A stretch of DNA of 64,000 nucleotides from Paenibacillus sp. FSL R5-0341 (GTDB lineage: Bacteria; Bacillota; Bacilli; Paenibacillales; Paenibacillaceae), in assembly GCF_037975235.1 (NCBI RefSeq), contig NZ_CP150241.1, positions 6,502,275 to 6,566,274 on the forward strand, read 5' to 3'. Position numbers and translations under genes: made by a program. A model generated the notes under the pieces. The model searched no databases, was not told the origin of the DNA, and saw only the letters and a list, made by a program, of their open reading frames with translations. Position 1 is the first letter of the stretch. Every line of letters begins with the position of its first letter. Of the stretch, positions 35,204 through 44,427 are shown in pieces.

Positions 35204-37030
35204 TTACTCAGCTACAACTGCTTTGTCTGCGTTAACTTGCAGGTCACTCAGATAAACGCCTGTTCCATCACCAATCGCATAGTTCATTACACGTTTGTTA
35301 ACCGGTGCTACAACTGCACGATACAGTGTAGGGAATACAGGAACTTCGTCTACCATGTATTGCTGCCATTGATTGTAGATCTCTTTACGCTTGTCTACAT
35401 CAAATGCTTCAGCAGAGATACCCTGTGCCAGCAATTTGTCATTCTCTTCGCTAGAGAATCTGGAGAAGTTATACAGTGCATCACGGCCATACAGACCGGA
35501 TGGATCTACGTCAATACCAACGCCCCATGCCGCTTGATATACATCAATGTTCGGATCATCTTTACCTGTGTTACCTACACGGTCATAGAAGCTGTTGAAC
35601 TCAACCATTTCCAGGTTAACTTTCAGACCAATAGCTGCCCAAGATTGAACGTAGTAACGTGCCAATGGTTCAGCAGTGTCGCCACCAGTCATGGACACAA
35701 AGTTGATTTCGAGTGGTGTTCCATCCGGATTGGTACGGAATTCACCATCCAGTTTGTAACCAGCTTCTTCAAGTAATGCTTTCGCTGCTTCTGGATCATA
35801 TGCTACACCCGGATTACTGGAATCATGGAATTCTGGGTGAGATGGTGGAATCAGAGTTGTTGCATTCCAGCGCAGGCCGTTGTAGAAACGTTTACCTACT
35901 TGGTCATTATCTACAGCCATCCACATTGCTTTACGCAGATTTTTGTCACCCATTTTTGCTTCGGCATTACTTACAACTTTTCCGTTCTCTTCATCCCACG
36001 TACCCAGTTTGAAACCGATGTACGTATAAGCACGATCGATTGCGCCCAGGAATTCTACGTTAGACAGGTTTGCATTGTCTTTGTATTGATCTGTCGGGAA
36101 TGCATCCACAAGGTCTACCCCGCCAGATTTCAGTTCTTGAACAACCGTTGTCGGGTTGATAACTTTCAGAGTCACACTATCCAATTTTGGAGCCCCACGC
36201 CAGTAGTCGTCGTTTTTAACAAAAGTTACGGACTCACCTGGAGTGATTACATCCACTTTAAATGGACCAAAACCAATTGGTTTTTCACGTACTTCTTTGG
36301 AAGAAGACATTTTCGCTACATCCATATCTCCGAAGATATGTTTAGCCAATGGATATGTCCATACGCCACCTGTCAGCAAGGACGGTGTGGATTCTTTATA
36401 CGTAATGCTGATTTGTTTGTCGCTCAGCACTTTAATACCAGAGATTGTTTTTGCTGTTCCAGCATGATATTCATCCATACCTACTACACTAGTAAAGTTG
36501 GAGTCATAACGAGGGCCGTCATAACCCTTACTACCAATCACTTCATAAGCAAACTGCAGATCTTCAGCCGTTACCGGTTTGCCATCATGCCAGTTTACAT
36601 TGTCACGAATGGTCAGTGTGAAAGTTTTGCCATCTTCGGAAGTCTCATATGTTGCAGCACCATCATTGGTGTACACATAGTCTTTGTCCCATGTAAGTAA
36701 TGGCTCATCGAACCATTGTAATACCTGTGCATCCGGGTTACCGGAATAGAAGTTAAAGTTCAGTGTACCTTCAAAAGCAGTATCCGATACAAGTCCGAAT
36801 GTAATGGATCCACCCTCGATCGCAGTACCTTCATTCGTTTTAACATTGTTGAAGTCTTCAATGGAGTAAACGCCCTCTTCATTAGCAGGTTTTTCCTCTG
36901 TTTTTCCTTCTTCTGTGTTGGTAGCAGGAGCTGGAGTAGCTGCTTCTTTCTCAGAGCACGCTGCGAGCACCAATACAAAGACCAGCATCATCGTGAAAAA
37001 TAGTCCCCGTGAAAATAATCCCTTTTTCAT
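35204..37030 (-). CDS. oppA: Oligopeptide ABC transporter substrate-binding lipoprotein (OppA type)
   Basis: 608 residues, typical SBP family 5 size. The lipoprotein signal has the lipobox LAAC about 22 residues in, followed by an acidic Thr/Pro/Glu linker. The body shows WHDGKPVTAEDLQFAYEVI and LRKAMWMAVD, as in family members that bind peptides outside the membrane. The ATG at 37030 follows GGGAGG; in-frame codons upstream lie inside oppC. It is the last gene of the oppDFBCA operon. Confidence 0.92.
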   Translation of the reverse strand: MKKGLFSRGLFFTMMLVFVLVLAACSEKEAATPAPATNTEEGKTEEKPANEEGVYSIEDFNNVKTNEGTAIEGGSITFGLVSDTAFEGTLNFNFYSGNPDAQVLQWFDEPLLTWDKDYVYTNDGAATYETSEDGKTFTLTIRDNVNWHDGKPVTAEDLQFAYEVIGSKGYDGPRYDSNFTSVVGMDEYHAGTAKTISGIKVLSDKQISITYKESTPSLLTGGVWTYPLAKHIFGDMDVAKMSSSKEVREKPIGFGPFKVDVITPGESVTFVKNDDYWRGAPKLDSVTLKVINPTTVVQELKSGGVDLVDAFPTDQYKDNANLSNVEFLGAIDRAYTYIGFKLGTWDEENGKVVSNAEAKMGDKNLRKAMWMAVDNDQVGKRFYNGLRWNATTLIPPSHPEFHDSSNPGVAYDPEAAKALLEEAGYKLDGEFRTNPDGTPLEINFVSMTGGDTAEPLARYYVQSWAAIGLKVNLEMVEFNSFYDRVGNTGKDDPNIDVYQAAWGVGIDVDPSGLYGRDALYNFSRFSSEENDKLLAQGISAEAFDVDKRKEIYNQWQQYMVDEVPVFPTLYRAVVAPVNKRVMNYAIGDGTGVYLSDLQVNADKAVVAE

Positions 37031-37049
37031 GAACCTTTCCTCCCTTTTT

Positions 37050-37955
37050 TTAACCTCTTCTTTGTCTTGCATCAGTCGCACGCTTTAGGGCTTGACCGAC
37101 ATTATTTATACTCAACATCAATACCAGGATCAGCACCGATGCGGGTAGCCATATCCACCATCTGGATTCCAGGGTTTGCGGATTACGTGCGTAACTTACG
37201 AGTGTTCCAAGACTAGGCGTACTTTCGGGAAAACCAAACCCGAGAAAAGACAGCCCGGATTCGAGGCCAATGTTGGCAGCGAGATTCAATGTCATCGTTA
37301 CGATGATAATGGAGCTCAGATTCGGAAGAACCTGTGAGAAAATGATCTTAAGATGGGATGATCCCAATGTTTTTGAAGCTTTTACATATTCAAGTTCTCT
37401 CTCCTGCAGTGCCTTAGACCGAATTAATCTAGCAATTCCCATCCACAGGAAGGCAGTCATGATTAGCGAGAACGAAACAATATTATATTTGGGTACTGCT
37501 GTAACAAACGCGATAACAATCATCATGAACGGAAGAATCATGAAAAAATCCACGATGCGCATGAATACATTGTCAATCAGTCCTCCGAAATAACCAGACA
37601 ATATACCAATTACGATCCCCAGGAAACCTGTCATTACCGTAACTAGAATGGCAATGGATAACGAGTTCCGAGTTCCGATGATTAGTTGTCCAAATACATC
37701 ACGACCTCCGTAATCTGTTCCTAACCAGTATTGTGCAGAAGGCGGCTCATATAAAGCGAATAGATCCACTTTAACAATTTCATCCTGATCCAGGATCAGA
37801 GCAGTTCCATAGACTATTAATAAAACCAGTCCCAAAAATATGAGCGAGATTAGTGCCACCTTATCTCGGACAAGCTCTCTCCATAAGATACTCAAGCTGG
37901 AGGGGCTTTTATCAATCTTCTGTGAAGTTACAACGACATCATTGGCCTTGCTCAT
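37050..37955 (-). CDS. oppC: Oligopeptide ABC transporter permease OppC
   Basis: 301 residues with six membrane helices, the N-terminal OppC extension, and the permease loop (SKTLGSSHLKIIFSQVLPN) that docks to the ATPases. DYGGRDVFGQLIIGTRNSL is typical. The start at 37955 follows GGGGTG; a GTG three codons earlier overlaps that site. Confidence 0.94.
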   Translation of the reverse strand: MSKANDVVVTSQKIDKSPSSLSILWRELVRDKVALISLIFLGLVLLIVYGTALILDQDEIVKVDLFALYEPPSAQYWLGTDYGGRDVFGQLIIGTRNSLSIAILVTVMTGFLGIVIGILSGYFGGLIDNVFMRIVDFFMILPFMMIVIAFVTAVPKYNIVSFSLIMTAFLWMGIARLIRSKALQERELEYVKASKTLGSSHLKIIFSQVLPNLSSIIIVTMTLNLAANIGLESGLSFLGFGFPESTPSLGTLVSYARNPQTLESRWWIWLPASVLILVLMLSINNVGQALKRATDARQRRG

Positions 37956-37982
37956 CTTATTCACCCCGAAATCTTCAAGTTC

Positions 37983-38945
37983 TTACTTGATCCGTATACG
38001 CGGATCTACTAATCCCAGAATAATGTCAGATAACAGCGACCCCAGGATTGTAGCTATACCAAATAGCAGGACAAGTGCGGTTACAACACTGAAATCACGA
38101 AGAGAGATTGAGTTAAGGAACAGCTGTCCCATGCCTGGGTAACTGAATATACTCTCAATGAAAATAGTACCTCCGATAAGTCCTGTAATCTCATAACCGA
38201 AGAAAGCGGCAATCGGCAATAGAGAGTTCCTTAAAATATGCCTGTTGTAAACTCGTGATTCCGAAGCACCCTTGGCTCGCGCAGTAAGAACGAATTCTTT
38301 ATGCTTGATATCGATAATTTCGCTACGTAAGTATTGAACGGTTGATACCGTAGTAATCAGTGCCATGGATAATGCCGGTAATAACAGATGATAGAATTTG
38401 CTTGCAATGTAACTGAATGTTCCTGGTGTAAGTCCAGGTGCCACGCTACCCCCCGTCGGGAATAAGCCAAAGTGGAATCCAAAGATCCATAACATAACCA
38501 GTGCAAAAATGAACAACGGTGCTGCGAAACCTAGATAGGTGTAACCCGTAATTAAACGGTCAGACCATGTATCATTGTAACGACCACTGATAATACCAAG
38601 TGGAATCGCGATTAAATATGTGAATACAAGTGTCGCAAATGCCAGCCAAAATGTATTTGCAATTCTTTGACCTATCAGATCAGAAACTGGCATCTTGAAT
38701 CGGAAAGATTGTCCAAAGTCGCCTTGCGCGGCATTTCTAATCCAGTCCCAATACTGTACATACCATGGATTGTTAAGTCCAAGTCGCTCCCTCTGTTCAT
38801 CTAAAGCTTTAGGATCAATGCTTGGATCGAGCAAGCCGGTTAGAGCATCTCCTGGCATCGCTTTGGCCATCAAAAATACCAAAAGACTTAATAAAAAGAT
38901 TTGAGGGATCATAATCATGATTCTTCGTACTATTATTTTCCACAT
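37983..38945 (-). CDS. oppB: Oligopeptide ABC transporter permease OppB
   Basis: 320 residues, six membrane helices; the N-terminus WKIIVRRIMIMIPQIFLLSLLVF is typical of OppB/DppB. The cytoplasmic ARAKGASESRVYNRHILRNSLLP loop is the ATPase-coupling motif. It forms the channel with OppC. Confidence 0.94.
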   Translation of the reverse strand: MWKIIVRRIMIMIPQIFLLSLLVFLMAKAMPGDALTGLLDPSIDPKALDEQRERLGLNNPWYVQYWDWIRNAAQGDFGQSFRFKMPVSDLIGQRIANTFWLAFATLVFTYLIAIPLGIISGRYNDTWSDRLITGYTYLGFAAPLFIFALVMLWIFGFHFGLFPTGGSVAPGLTPGTFSYIASKFYHLLLPALSMALITTVSTVQYLRSEIIDIKHKEFVLTARAKGASESRVYNRHILRNSLLPIAAFFGYEITGLIGGTIFIESIFSYPGMGQLFLNSISLRDFSVVTALVLLFGIATILGSLLSDIILGLVDPRIRIK

Positions 38946-38952
38946 ATGGCCT

Positions 38953-39885
38953 TCAACCTTTCTGAGGTAGAGCTACTCGGTGAGTATCGGAAATGGATTG
39001 GAGCGAGTATGCAAGCCCTTCCTCATCAAAGAAATTTCGGTATGAATGTTCATACTCGGATTTGACCTGTTGACGGAAGGCTACCATTTCCTCTCGTTTG
39101 GTTGGGTCCATATCCGGAATGGCTGCAATAAGACGTTTGGTATAGATGTGCTGCGGATTCTCAAAAATATCATCCGTTGTGCCCTGTTCTACATATCGAC
39201 CTTTATACATAATTCCAATCTCATCACACATATGGCGGATAATGCCTAGATCGTGACTAATGAACAGGTAAGTCAGATTCAACTCTTTTTGAATTTCCTG
39301 CATGAAGTTGAGTACCTGAGCCTGTACCGATACATCCAACGCAGATACAGGTTCATCCGCGATAATCAGCTTCGGCTTCAATGCAATGGCCCGTGCAATA
39401 CCGATCCGTTGACGCTGTCCTCCTGAGAATTCATGTGGATACTTGTAGATTGATTCCGGACTCAGACCAACCTTTTCAAGTAATTCTCTTACTTGTCTTT
39501 TCTCCTCGGTAGCTGTCAGACGCTCATAGTTACGAAACGGCTCAGCGATAATATCGATAACCCGCTTCTTGGGATTCAATGATGAATATGGATCTTGAAA
39601 GATCATTTGTACATCACGCTGAAGCTGCCTGTCTTTACGCCGTTCTGTAGCCAGGTTTTTCCCGTTAAATAGAATCTTTCCGTCAGTAACATGGTTTAGC
39701 CCAATAATGGCTCTGCCTGTTGTTGTTTTACCTGAACCGGATTCGCCAACCAAACCGTAGGTCTGTCCTTGTTCAATGGAGAAGCTAACATCATCAACAG
39801 CCTTTACACTGCCAATTTCCCGTTTGAGCAATCCGCCGCGAATCGGAAAGTGTATCTTGAGTCCTTCTACTTCGAGTAATGCCAT
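38953..39885 (-). CDS. oppF: Oligopeptide ABC transporter ATPase OppF
   Basis: 310 residues. Walker A is GESGSGKTTTGR, the signature is FSGGQRQRIGIARAI, and Walker B is KLIIADEPVSALD. The C-terminal peptide-transporter region has YEHSYRNFFDEEG. The ATG at 39885 gives MALLEVEGLKIHFP, the common start of OppF, and follows GAGGAGG. The coding sequence begins four bases after the oppD stop. Confidence 0.94.
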   Translation of the reverse strand: MALLEVEGLKIHFPIRGGLLKREIGSVKAVDDVSFSIEQGQTYGLVGESGSGKTTTGRAIIGLNHVTDGKILFNGKNLATERRKDRQLQRDVQMIFQDPYSSLNPKKRVIDIIAEPFRNYERLTATEEKRQVRELLEKVGLSPESIYKYPHEFSGGQRQRIGIARAIALKPKLIIADEPVSALDVSVQAQVLNFMQEIQKELNLTYLFISHDLGIIRHMCDEIGIMYKGRYVEQGTTDDIFENPQHIYTKRLIAAIPDMDPTKREEMVAFRQQVKSEYEHSYRNFFDEEGLAYSLQSISDTHRVALPQKG

Positions 39886-39889
39886 TATG

Positions 39890-40888
39890 TTATTCCTCCT
39901 CAGCTTGGTCAGGGAAATGAAAGTGCTGGTAACAGGTACACCGTACAAAGTGACCTGGTGCAATTTCATGCATCTGTGGGTTCTCTTCATGAGCCGAATC
40001 ACTAATCCATGGAATTCGGGCTTTGAATCTGCACCCTTTGCGAGGAAGATTTTTAAGCGAAGGCACAATGCCTTGGATGACATGCAATTTGGATCCTTCT
40101 TCAGATAGGGTGGGAATAGAGTTCAACAGTGAACGTGTATACGGATGCTTCGCATCATTCATCAGTGTGAAGATATCTGCGATTTCAACAATTTCTCCTG
40201 CATACATAACTGCAACACGATCAGCCATCTCGGCTACGACACCCAGGTCATGTGTAATCAAAATAATGCCTGCGTTAATCTCGTTTTTCAGATCACGGAT
40301 CAGCTCTAAAATCTGGAGTTGAATCGTAACGTCAAGCGCCGTCGTTGGTTCATCGGCTATGAGTAGTTCTGGCTTGTTGGCAATCGCGATGGCGATGACA
40401 ATTCTCTGTCTCATACCACCAGATAATTCGTGGGGATACTGCTTGTATATTTGTTCGGGACGTGGAATCCCTACCTGATTCAATAAGTGAATAACCTTTT
40501 CTCTCTTCTCTTTGGAAGACAGCTTGGATTGATGAAGTGTGAGAATCTCTTCAATCTGTTCACCAATAATCATTAGAGGATTTAATGCGGACAATGGATC
40601 CTGAAAAATCATGCCCATTTCTTTGCCGCGTAGCTTGTTCAACTTACTTGGGGAGATGTTGGCAATATCTTGTCCTTTATAGAGAATCTGGCCTTCGATT
40701 TTTGCTTTGTTATGCAAACCCATAAGAGAGAATGCAAAAGCACTTTTGCCTGATCCGGATTCACCTACAATCGCCAACACTTCATTTTTCTTCACCTTAA
40801 GGTTAACGTGATCCACTGCTGCGTAATAGTCATCTTCAATTCTGAATGATGTTGTTAGATTTCTGACTTCCAATAGCTCTGTATTCAA
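39890..40888 (-). CDS. oppD: Oligopeptide ABC transporter ATPase OppD
   Basis: 332 residues. Walker A is GESGSGKSAFAFS, the signature is LSGGMRQRIVIAIAI and Walker B is ELLIADEPTTALD. The C-terminus carries the Cys-containing region (KGCRFKARIPW and FVRCTCY) that in OppD homologues binds an iron-sulfur cluster. The start is uncertain: a TTG at 40888 (MNTELLEVRNL) follows AGGGTG with six bases of spacing, and a GTG at 40897 is the alternative; longer forms have no ribosome site. First gene of the operon. Confidence 0.88.
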   Translation of the reverse strand: MNTELLEVRNLTTSFRIEDDYYAAVDHVNLKVKKNEVLAIVGESGSGKSAFAFSLMGLHNKAKIEGQILYKGQDIANISPSKLNKLRGKEMGMIFQDPLSALNPLMIIGEQIEEILTLHQSKLSSKEKREKVIHLLNQVGIPRPEQIYKQYPHELSGGMRQRIVIAIAIANKPELLIADEPTTALDVTIQLQILELIRDLKNEINAGIILITHDLGVVAEMADRVAVMYAGEIVEIADIFTLMNDAKHPYTRSLLNSIPTLSEEGSKLHVIQGIVPSLKNLPRKGCRFKARIPWISDSAHEENPQMHEIAPGHFVRCTCYQHFHFPDQAEEE

Positions 40889-41040
40889 ATCAATCACCCT
40901 AACCCCATAATTTCCGTAGATTGTATCCATGTGTAGAAGAATGCATCTAATGTATATTTCCAAGTTCTTGAAGATAACGAACAATAGCTTATACAAAATA
41001 CCAAATCTTTAGGAGAAACAAGTTTAAGAGACTTTTATTT

Positions 41041-41132
41041 AGACCATTGGTCAATTAATGTTGATAAATCCTAGCGGAATTATAACACAAAATAATTAAT
41101 GTAATCATACGTGTAATTTTAGCTAACGTCAA
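41041..41132 (-). promoter_or_regulatory. Promoter and palindrome ahead of the opp operon
   Basis: On the minus strand TTGACG (41132-41127), 17 bases, TATGAT (41109-41104). A second -10-like TATAAT lies at 41084-41079. Downstream in the roughly 200-base leader is the palindrome GACCATTGGTC (41042-41052), a possible operator. The rest of the gap 40889-41616 is AT-rich, without a gene I can support. Confidence 0.6.
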
Positions 41133-41546
41133 TGCTTATTTTGAGATTTTTGGTATAAATGTTTTTTATACCACAGATTTGGATATTAGTAATATTATAA
41201 AGGTATATGGCAAGGGATTTGAGAGGTCATACCATGCTTTTGGCTATGAGGTGTAAATAATTAAAAGGTGATCTCAATATATACATTACATAATAGTTAC
41301 ATGATATGTATATGTATATGTTGTAATGAGTAGATATTCTTGATTTTATGTGAGGTAAATGTTATGTGTGTAAGTGTTAACTAATCTCGAACGATAGCTT
41401 AAACCTATTCAATCGGTGTCGTTAACCTTGCATTTGAAATAGTATGAACGTGCGAAGTATAAAATCTAGTTATTATAGTATAGTTTCATTTATTTGCTGA
41501 TGTAAAGACCAAATTGTCATCTTTTATCATTTATTTTACAAAAGAA

Positions 41547-41578
41547 AGAAAAAAGCCCTGCAAAATGCAGAGCTTTTC
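41547..41578 (-). terminator. Terminator of the M15 peptidase gene
   Basis: AAAAGC.CTGC pairs with GCAG.GCTTTT, followed by TTTTCTTTC on the minus strand. Confidence 0.8.
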
Positions 41579-41616
41579 TAATATTTATTCATATATGTGT
41601 ATATTAAATACCTTTT

Positions 41617-42210
41617 TTATTCAGAATCTGGAGGTCTTTTACCTCGTTTTAACTCATTGATACTCAAACCAAAATCCATCTGTAAGTGAGGATAGTCCGG
41701 AAAGTTAGCCCAGTCGCCACCCCAAGTGAAACCCAACTCTTTCGCGAGATCCACGACTTCCATCCAGTCTGCTTTGCCATTGCCGTTATCATCCCGTTCC
41801 ATATCCCACACCACATCACCCTCAGGCGTCCTCAATGCAAAATCAATAGCTAATCCATAGTTATGATATGATTCACCACCACGCGCATTAGTAACGATAC
41901 TGCCTGCACTTGAGCGTCCTTGGTTAAATAGTGCATCTTGCTCCTCGGAACTTCGATAGCCGTGGGTTATAACGATCTCTATTCCACGTCTGGCTGCCTT
42001 ACGTACCAATAACTCTTCATTCTCTGCCACTACAGGATGTAGACCTGTTATTGGTGTTGCATCTTGGATCGGTGTCCCGGGCCACATGTTATCTATATCA
42101 CTTTTTTGCTGTAACCACACATATATGATGGAAAGTAAAAGAGTAGCTACAATCCAGGTTTTAAGACTTTTCCTTTTTCTCTGCTTCCCTCTACGCTTTG
42201 ATGTATTCAT
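41617..42210 (-). CDS. M15-family peptidoglycan peptidase (VanY/CwlK type)
   Basis: 197 residues: a basic start, one membrane helix (about 20-36) and an M15 metallopeptidase domain. The zinc motif is SYHNYGLAIDF (His and Asp) plus FPDYPHLQMDF (His). The size and the PHLQM motif are closest to CwlK-like L-alanyl-D-glutamate endopeptidases, though VanY-type D,D-carboxypeptidase activity is possible. The ATG at 42210 follows AGGAG; a GTG two codons earlier overlaps it. Confidence 0.88.
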   Translation of the reverse strand: MNTSKRRGKQRKRKSLKTWIVATLLLSIIYVWLQQKSDIDNMWPGTPIQDATPITGLHPVVAENEELLVRKAARRGIEIVITHGYRSSEEQDALFNQGRSSAGSIVTNARGGESYHNYGLAIDFALRTPEGDVVWDMERDDNGNGKADWMEVVDLAKELGFTWGGDWANFPDYPHLQMDFGLSINELKRGKRPPDSE

Positions 42211-42384
42211 ATCCACTCCTGGTGTTTATTCTGAAATAAACTGCTACTCATGCTGCTTGAACGTTTTCAGTAGATTAGACTCTATTATAATTCATTTGAG
42301 CCTTGAATGCTTCTATCACCACAGTATTGAATTCTTCCATTTGTTAGAGTGGATCTGTTATTTCTGATACTTCTATCGATATAT

Positions 42385-42418
42385 ACAAAAAAGCAGCCGG
42401 CTATAAGCCGACTGCTTC
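42385..42418 (-). terminator. Terminator of the rpsF-ssb-rpsR operon
   Basis: AAGCAG.CGGCT pairs with AGCCG.CTGCTT; TTTTTTG follows on the minus strand. Confidence 0.9.
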
Positions 42419-42438
42419 GTATGCAAGCTGAGTAAAAA

Positions 42439-42711
42439 CTACTCAGTTGTGTATGGCAATAATGCGATTTGACGGGAGCGTTTGATTGCAATCGTCAGCA
42501 TGCGTTGATATTTAGCGCTAGTACCTGTTACACGGCGTGGCAAAATTTTTCCACGTTCGCTGATAAATTTACGAAGCAAGTCCGTATCTTTATAATCGAT
42601 GTGAGTAATTTTGTTAGCTGTGAAGAAGCACACTTTACGACGTTTATTACGGCCGCCACGACGTGCCGGTCTTTTATCGTTGTCTCCGCCTTCTCTTTGC
42701 TTGAAGCCCAT
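42439..42711 (-). CDS. rpsR: 30S ribosomal protein S18
   Basis: 90 residues with the usual extended basic N-terminus. The core includes KVCFFTANKITHIDYKD, LRKFISERGKILPRR and SAKYQRMLTIAIKRSRQIALLP. It pairs with S6 on the platform of the 30S subunit; the S6 gene is two genes upstream. Confidence 0.98.
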   Translation of the reverse strand: MGFKQREGGDNDKRPARRGGRNKRRKVCFFTANKITHIDYKDTDLLRKFISERGKILPRRVTGTSAKYQRMLTIAIKRSRQIALLPYTTE

Positions 42712-42767
42712 GCTTTTCAGTCCTTTCCTATCATGTAACTCATATCTCCTAAGAGTATCAGCTCATG

Positions 42768-43253
42768 TTAAAATGGCAAATCATCATCCGATATATCAAT
42801 CGGTTTTCCGTCATCGGAAAAAGGATCCTGATTGTTGCTACGCGAATTATTGTTATTGTTCGCGCGTCCGCCGCCTCCATAAGAAGGCTCTTCACGCATT
42901 GGTTGCCCACCGCCGCCACCGCTATTATCACGGTTAGCTGACTCCAAGAAACGGACATTATCGGCAATAACTTCGGTCACGTATACACGTTTTCCTTCAT
43001 TATTCTCATAGTTCCGTACTTGAATGCGTCCTTCGACTGCAGCCAGGCGTCCTTTGCGCAAATAGTTTGCACAGGTCTCGGCAAGCTGTCTCCAGGTTAC
43101 GACCGGAATGAAATCGGCTTCCTTTTCTCCCCCTTGGCTTGTAAACGGTCTGTCCACTGCCAAAGTAAATTGCGTAACTGCTACTCCTGCTGGAGTGTAA
43201 CGCAACTCAGGATCCCGGGTTAACCGTCCGATCAGAATGACACGGTTCAACAA
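42768..43253 (-). CDS. ssb: Single-stranded DNA-binding protein SSB
   Basis: 161 residues: an OB-fold (MLNRVILIGRLTRDPELR, about 1-105), a Gly/Asn-rich linker and the acidic tail DISDDDLPF that recruits replication and repair proteins. It lies between rpsF and rpsR, as in Bacillus. Confidence 0.98.
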   Translation of the reverse strand: MLNRVILIGRLTRDPELRYTPAGVAVTQFTLAVDRPFTSQGGEKEADFIPVVTWRQLAETCANYLRKGRLAAVEGRIQVRNYENNEGKRVYVTEVIADNVRFLESANRDNSGGGGGQPMREEPSYGGGGRANNNNNSRSNNQDPFSDDGKPIDISDDDLPF

Positions 43254-43301
43254 TGTAATCCCCTCCTTCCGAGCGTATTGGTGCGTTAATCACGAGTTGT
43301 C

Positions 43302-43595
43302 TTAAGCAGACTTAACGTCGTTGGTAATGAGATAACGAATTACTTCGTCAGAAATCTTCATGAGACGCTCAAGTTCAGTTACAACTGCTGGTTCAGCAGT
43401 GAAATGTACCAGAACATAAAAACCATCACGGAATTTCTTGATCTCATACGCAAGACGGCGTTTACCCATAACGTCGTGAGCTGTAACTTCACCACCGCCG
43501 TTGGAGATGATGCCTTGGAATTTATCGACTGTAGCTTGAACAACTTCTTGCTCAATGTCAGGACGAATAATGTACATCACTTCATATTTGCGCAT
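43302..43595 (-). CDS. rpsF: 30S ribosomal protein S6
   Basis: 97 residues starting MRKYEVMYIIRPD. AAGGAGG precedes this ATG; 20 further in-frame codons upstream lie in the leader and contain the ribosome site, so I reject the longer form. It dimerises with S18 in the 30S subunit. Confidence 0.98.
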   Translation of the reverse strand: MRKYEVMYIIRPDIEQEVVQATVDKFQGIISNGGGEVTAHDVMGKRRLAYEIKKFRDGFYVLVHFTAEPAVVTELERLMKISDEVIRYLITNDVKSA

Positions 43596-43671
43596 AATTT
43601 TCACCTCCTTATGGACTCTGGCCCTCAATCCAGGTTGAGAGCAAGGAACGAGCACAAACTCGAACTATATT

Positions 43672-43700
43672 AATATAACAAATACCGAGTCAAAGTGCAA
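43672..43700 (-). promoter_or_regulatory. Promoter of the rpsF-ssb-rpsR operon
   Basis: On the minus strand TTGCAC (43700-43695), 17 bases, TATATT (43677-43672). An overlapping alternative pairs TTGACT with TATAGT at 18 bases. The leader contains a CTCAA-N6-TTGAG hairpin ahead of the ribosome site. Confidence 0.6.
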
Positions 43701-43797
43701 GCAAACGTTCCCTGTACATATTGGCACATGATCAGTCCGGCTATGGAGCACACTACAGAAGCAACAGAGTAACATAATCTGCAGAGGAGGTTTTATC

Positions 43798-43992
43798 ATG
43801 GGTGAAAAAACCGAGTTTGAACCAGGAGACAAAGCACCAAACGATGGAGAGTACACGGAAGTCGGGGAAAAAAGCTTTGTTACGGAAATTCAGAATCCGA
43901 AGCGGGTAACGCTGCAAAAAGGCGAAGCTTTTCCCGAGACAAGCAATCATAATCGCAAGTGGAAGAAGCTGACCAAAGCCCGCGTCCACTAA
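43798..43992 (+). CDS. YjzC-like small protein
   Basis: 64 residues, MGEKTEFEPGDKAPNDGEY, then PKRVTLQKGEAFPETSNHNRKW. This matches the YjzC family of Bacillus in its GDKAPN and GE.FPET.NHNR.W motifs. Function unknown. AGAGGAGG lies upstream of the ATG. Divergent from rpsF. Confidence 0.85.
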   Translation: MGEKTEFEPGDKAPNDGEYTEVGEKSFVTEIQNPKRVTLQKGEAFPETSNHNRKWKKLTKARVH

Positions 43993-44018
43993 TCGCAATA
44001 CCTTTTTTTATGATCCAT

Positions 44019-44047
44019 GTATATAAAACGTAATAAAGCACATAATA
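44019..44047 (+). promoter_or_regulatory. Candidate sigma-G (forespore) promoter of a small RNA
   Basis: GTATA at 44019-44023, 17 bases, CATAATA at 44041-44047 match the sigma-G elements GHATR and CATNHTA fully. The predicted start, about seven bases on, coincides with the first base of the RNA closing stem at 44054. A lone TACAAT at 44046 lacks a sigma-A -35. Confidence 0.55.
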
Positions 44048-44053
44048 CAATCA

Positions 44054-44285
44054 GGCGGTGCACGAGAGAGGTGTGGTTCCGTTGGACAACGAAGCCGATC
44101 ATTCGCTGTTGGAGATTCATCACGTAATTTAAGAGGCAAGTGGTTCTGTGTTGTAAGGCCCTTCGTCTGAAGCACGCATATTGCTACGTGCAGTATACCA
44201 AGTTTCTGATTGTTACGACCGATTGTTTCCTAACAAACAAATGCACCGCCGGATAAAGAGCCCTTCGGGGCTCTTTATTTTTCGT
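44054..44285 (+). ncRNA. Candidate structured small RNA with own terminator
   Basis: There is no reading frame with a ribosome site. GGCGGTGCA at 44054-44062 is perfectly complementary to TGCACCGCC about 180 bases downstream, giving a 9-bp closing stem. Inside are several hairpins: CCGTTG/CAACG; ATCAC/GTGGT; CTTC-GTCT-GAAG; GCACG/CGTGC; and GTTGTAA with TTACGAC enclosing the last two. A terminator (AAAGAGCCC-TTCG-GGGCTCTTT plus T-run) follows the closing stem directly. I do not recognise it as 6S, SRP, tmRNA or RNase P RNA. Confidence 0.6.
44254..44285 (+). terminator. Terminator of the candidate small RNA
   Basis: AAAGAGCCC, loop TTCG, GGGCTCTTT, then ATTTTTCG. Confidence 0.9.
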
Positions 44286-44341
44286 TTATCGTTTAGTCAT
44301 ATATAATCCATTATTAATACATGGGCAAAATAACGTTAAAC

Positions 44342-44371
44342 AAAAAAAGAGACTTCCCTTGATGGGAAGCC
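44342..44371 (-). terminator. Terminator of tRNA-Ser
   Basis: On the minus strand GGCTTCCC and GGGAAGTC form the stem, followed by TCTTTTTTT. Confidence 0.8.
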
Positions 44372-44427
44372 TTCTTCATTGATCTTTTTATTGAACTCAA
44401 TGTGCATTGAGTGAATTGTAAATGAAG

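Noticed and set aside
35825..36700. 291-codon plus-strand frame
   Set aside because: Antisense to oppA, Cys/Phe-rich with no domain pattern; the opposite strand is a full OppA.
41233..41259. Eight-codon mini-frame behind a GAGAGG sequence in the opp upstream gap
   Set aside because: Too short and its ribosome site too weak to support as a gene.
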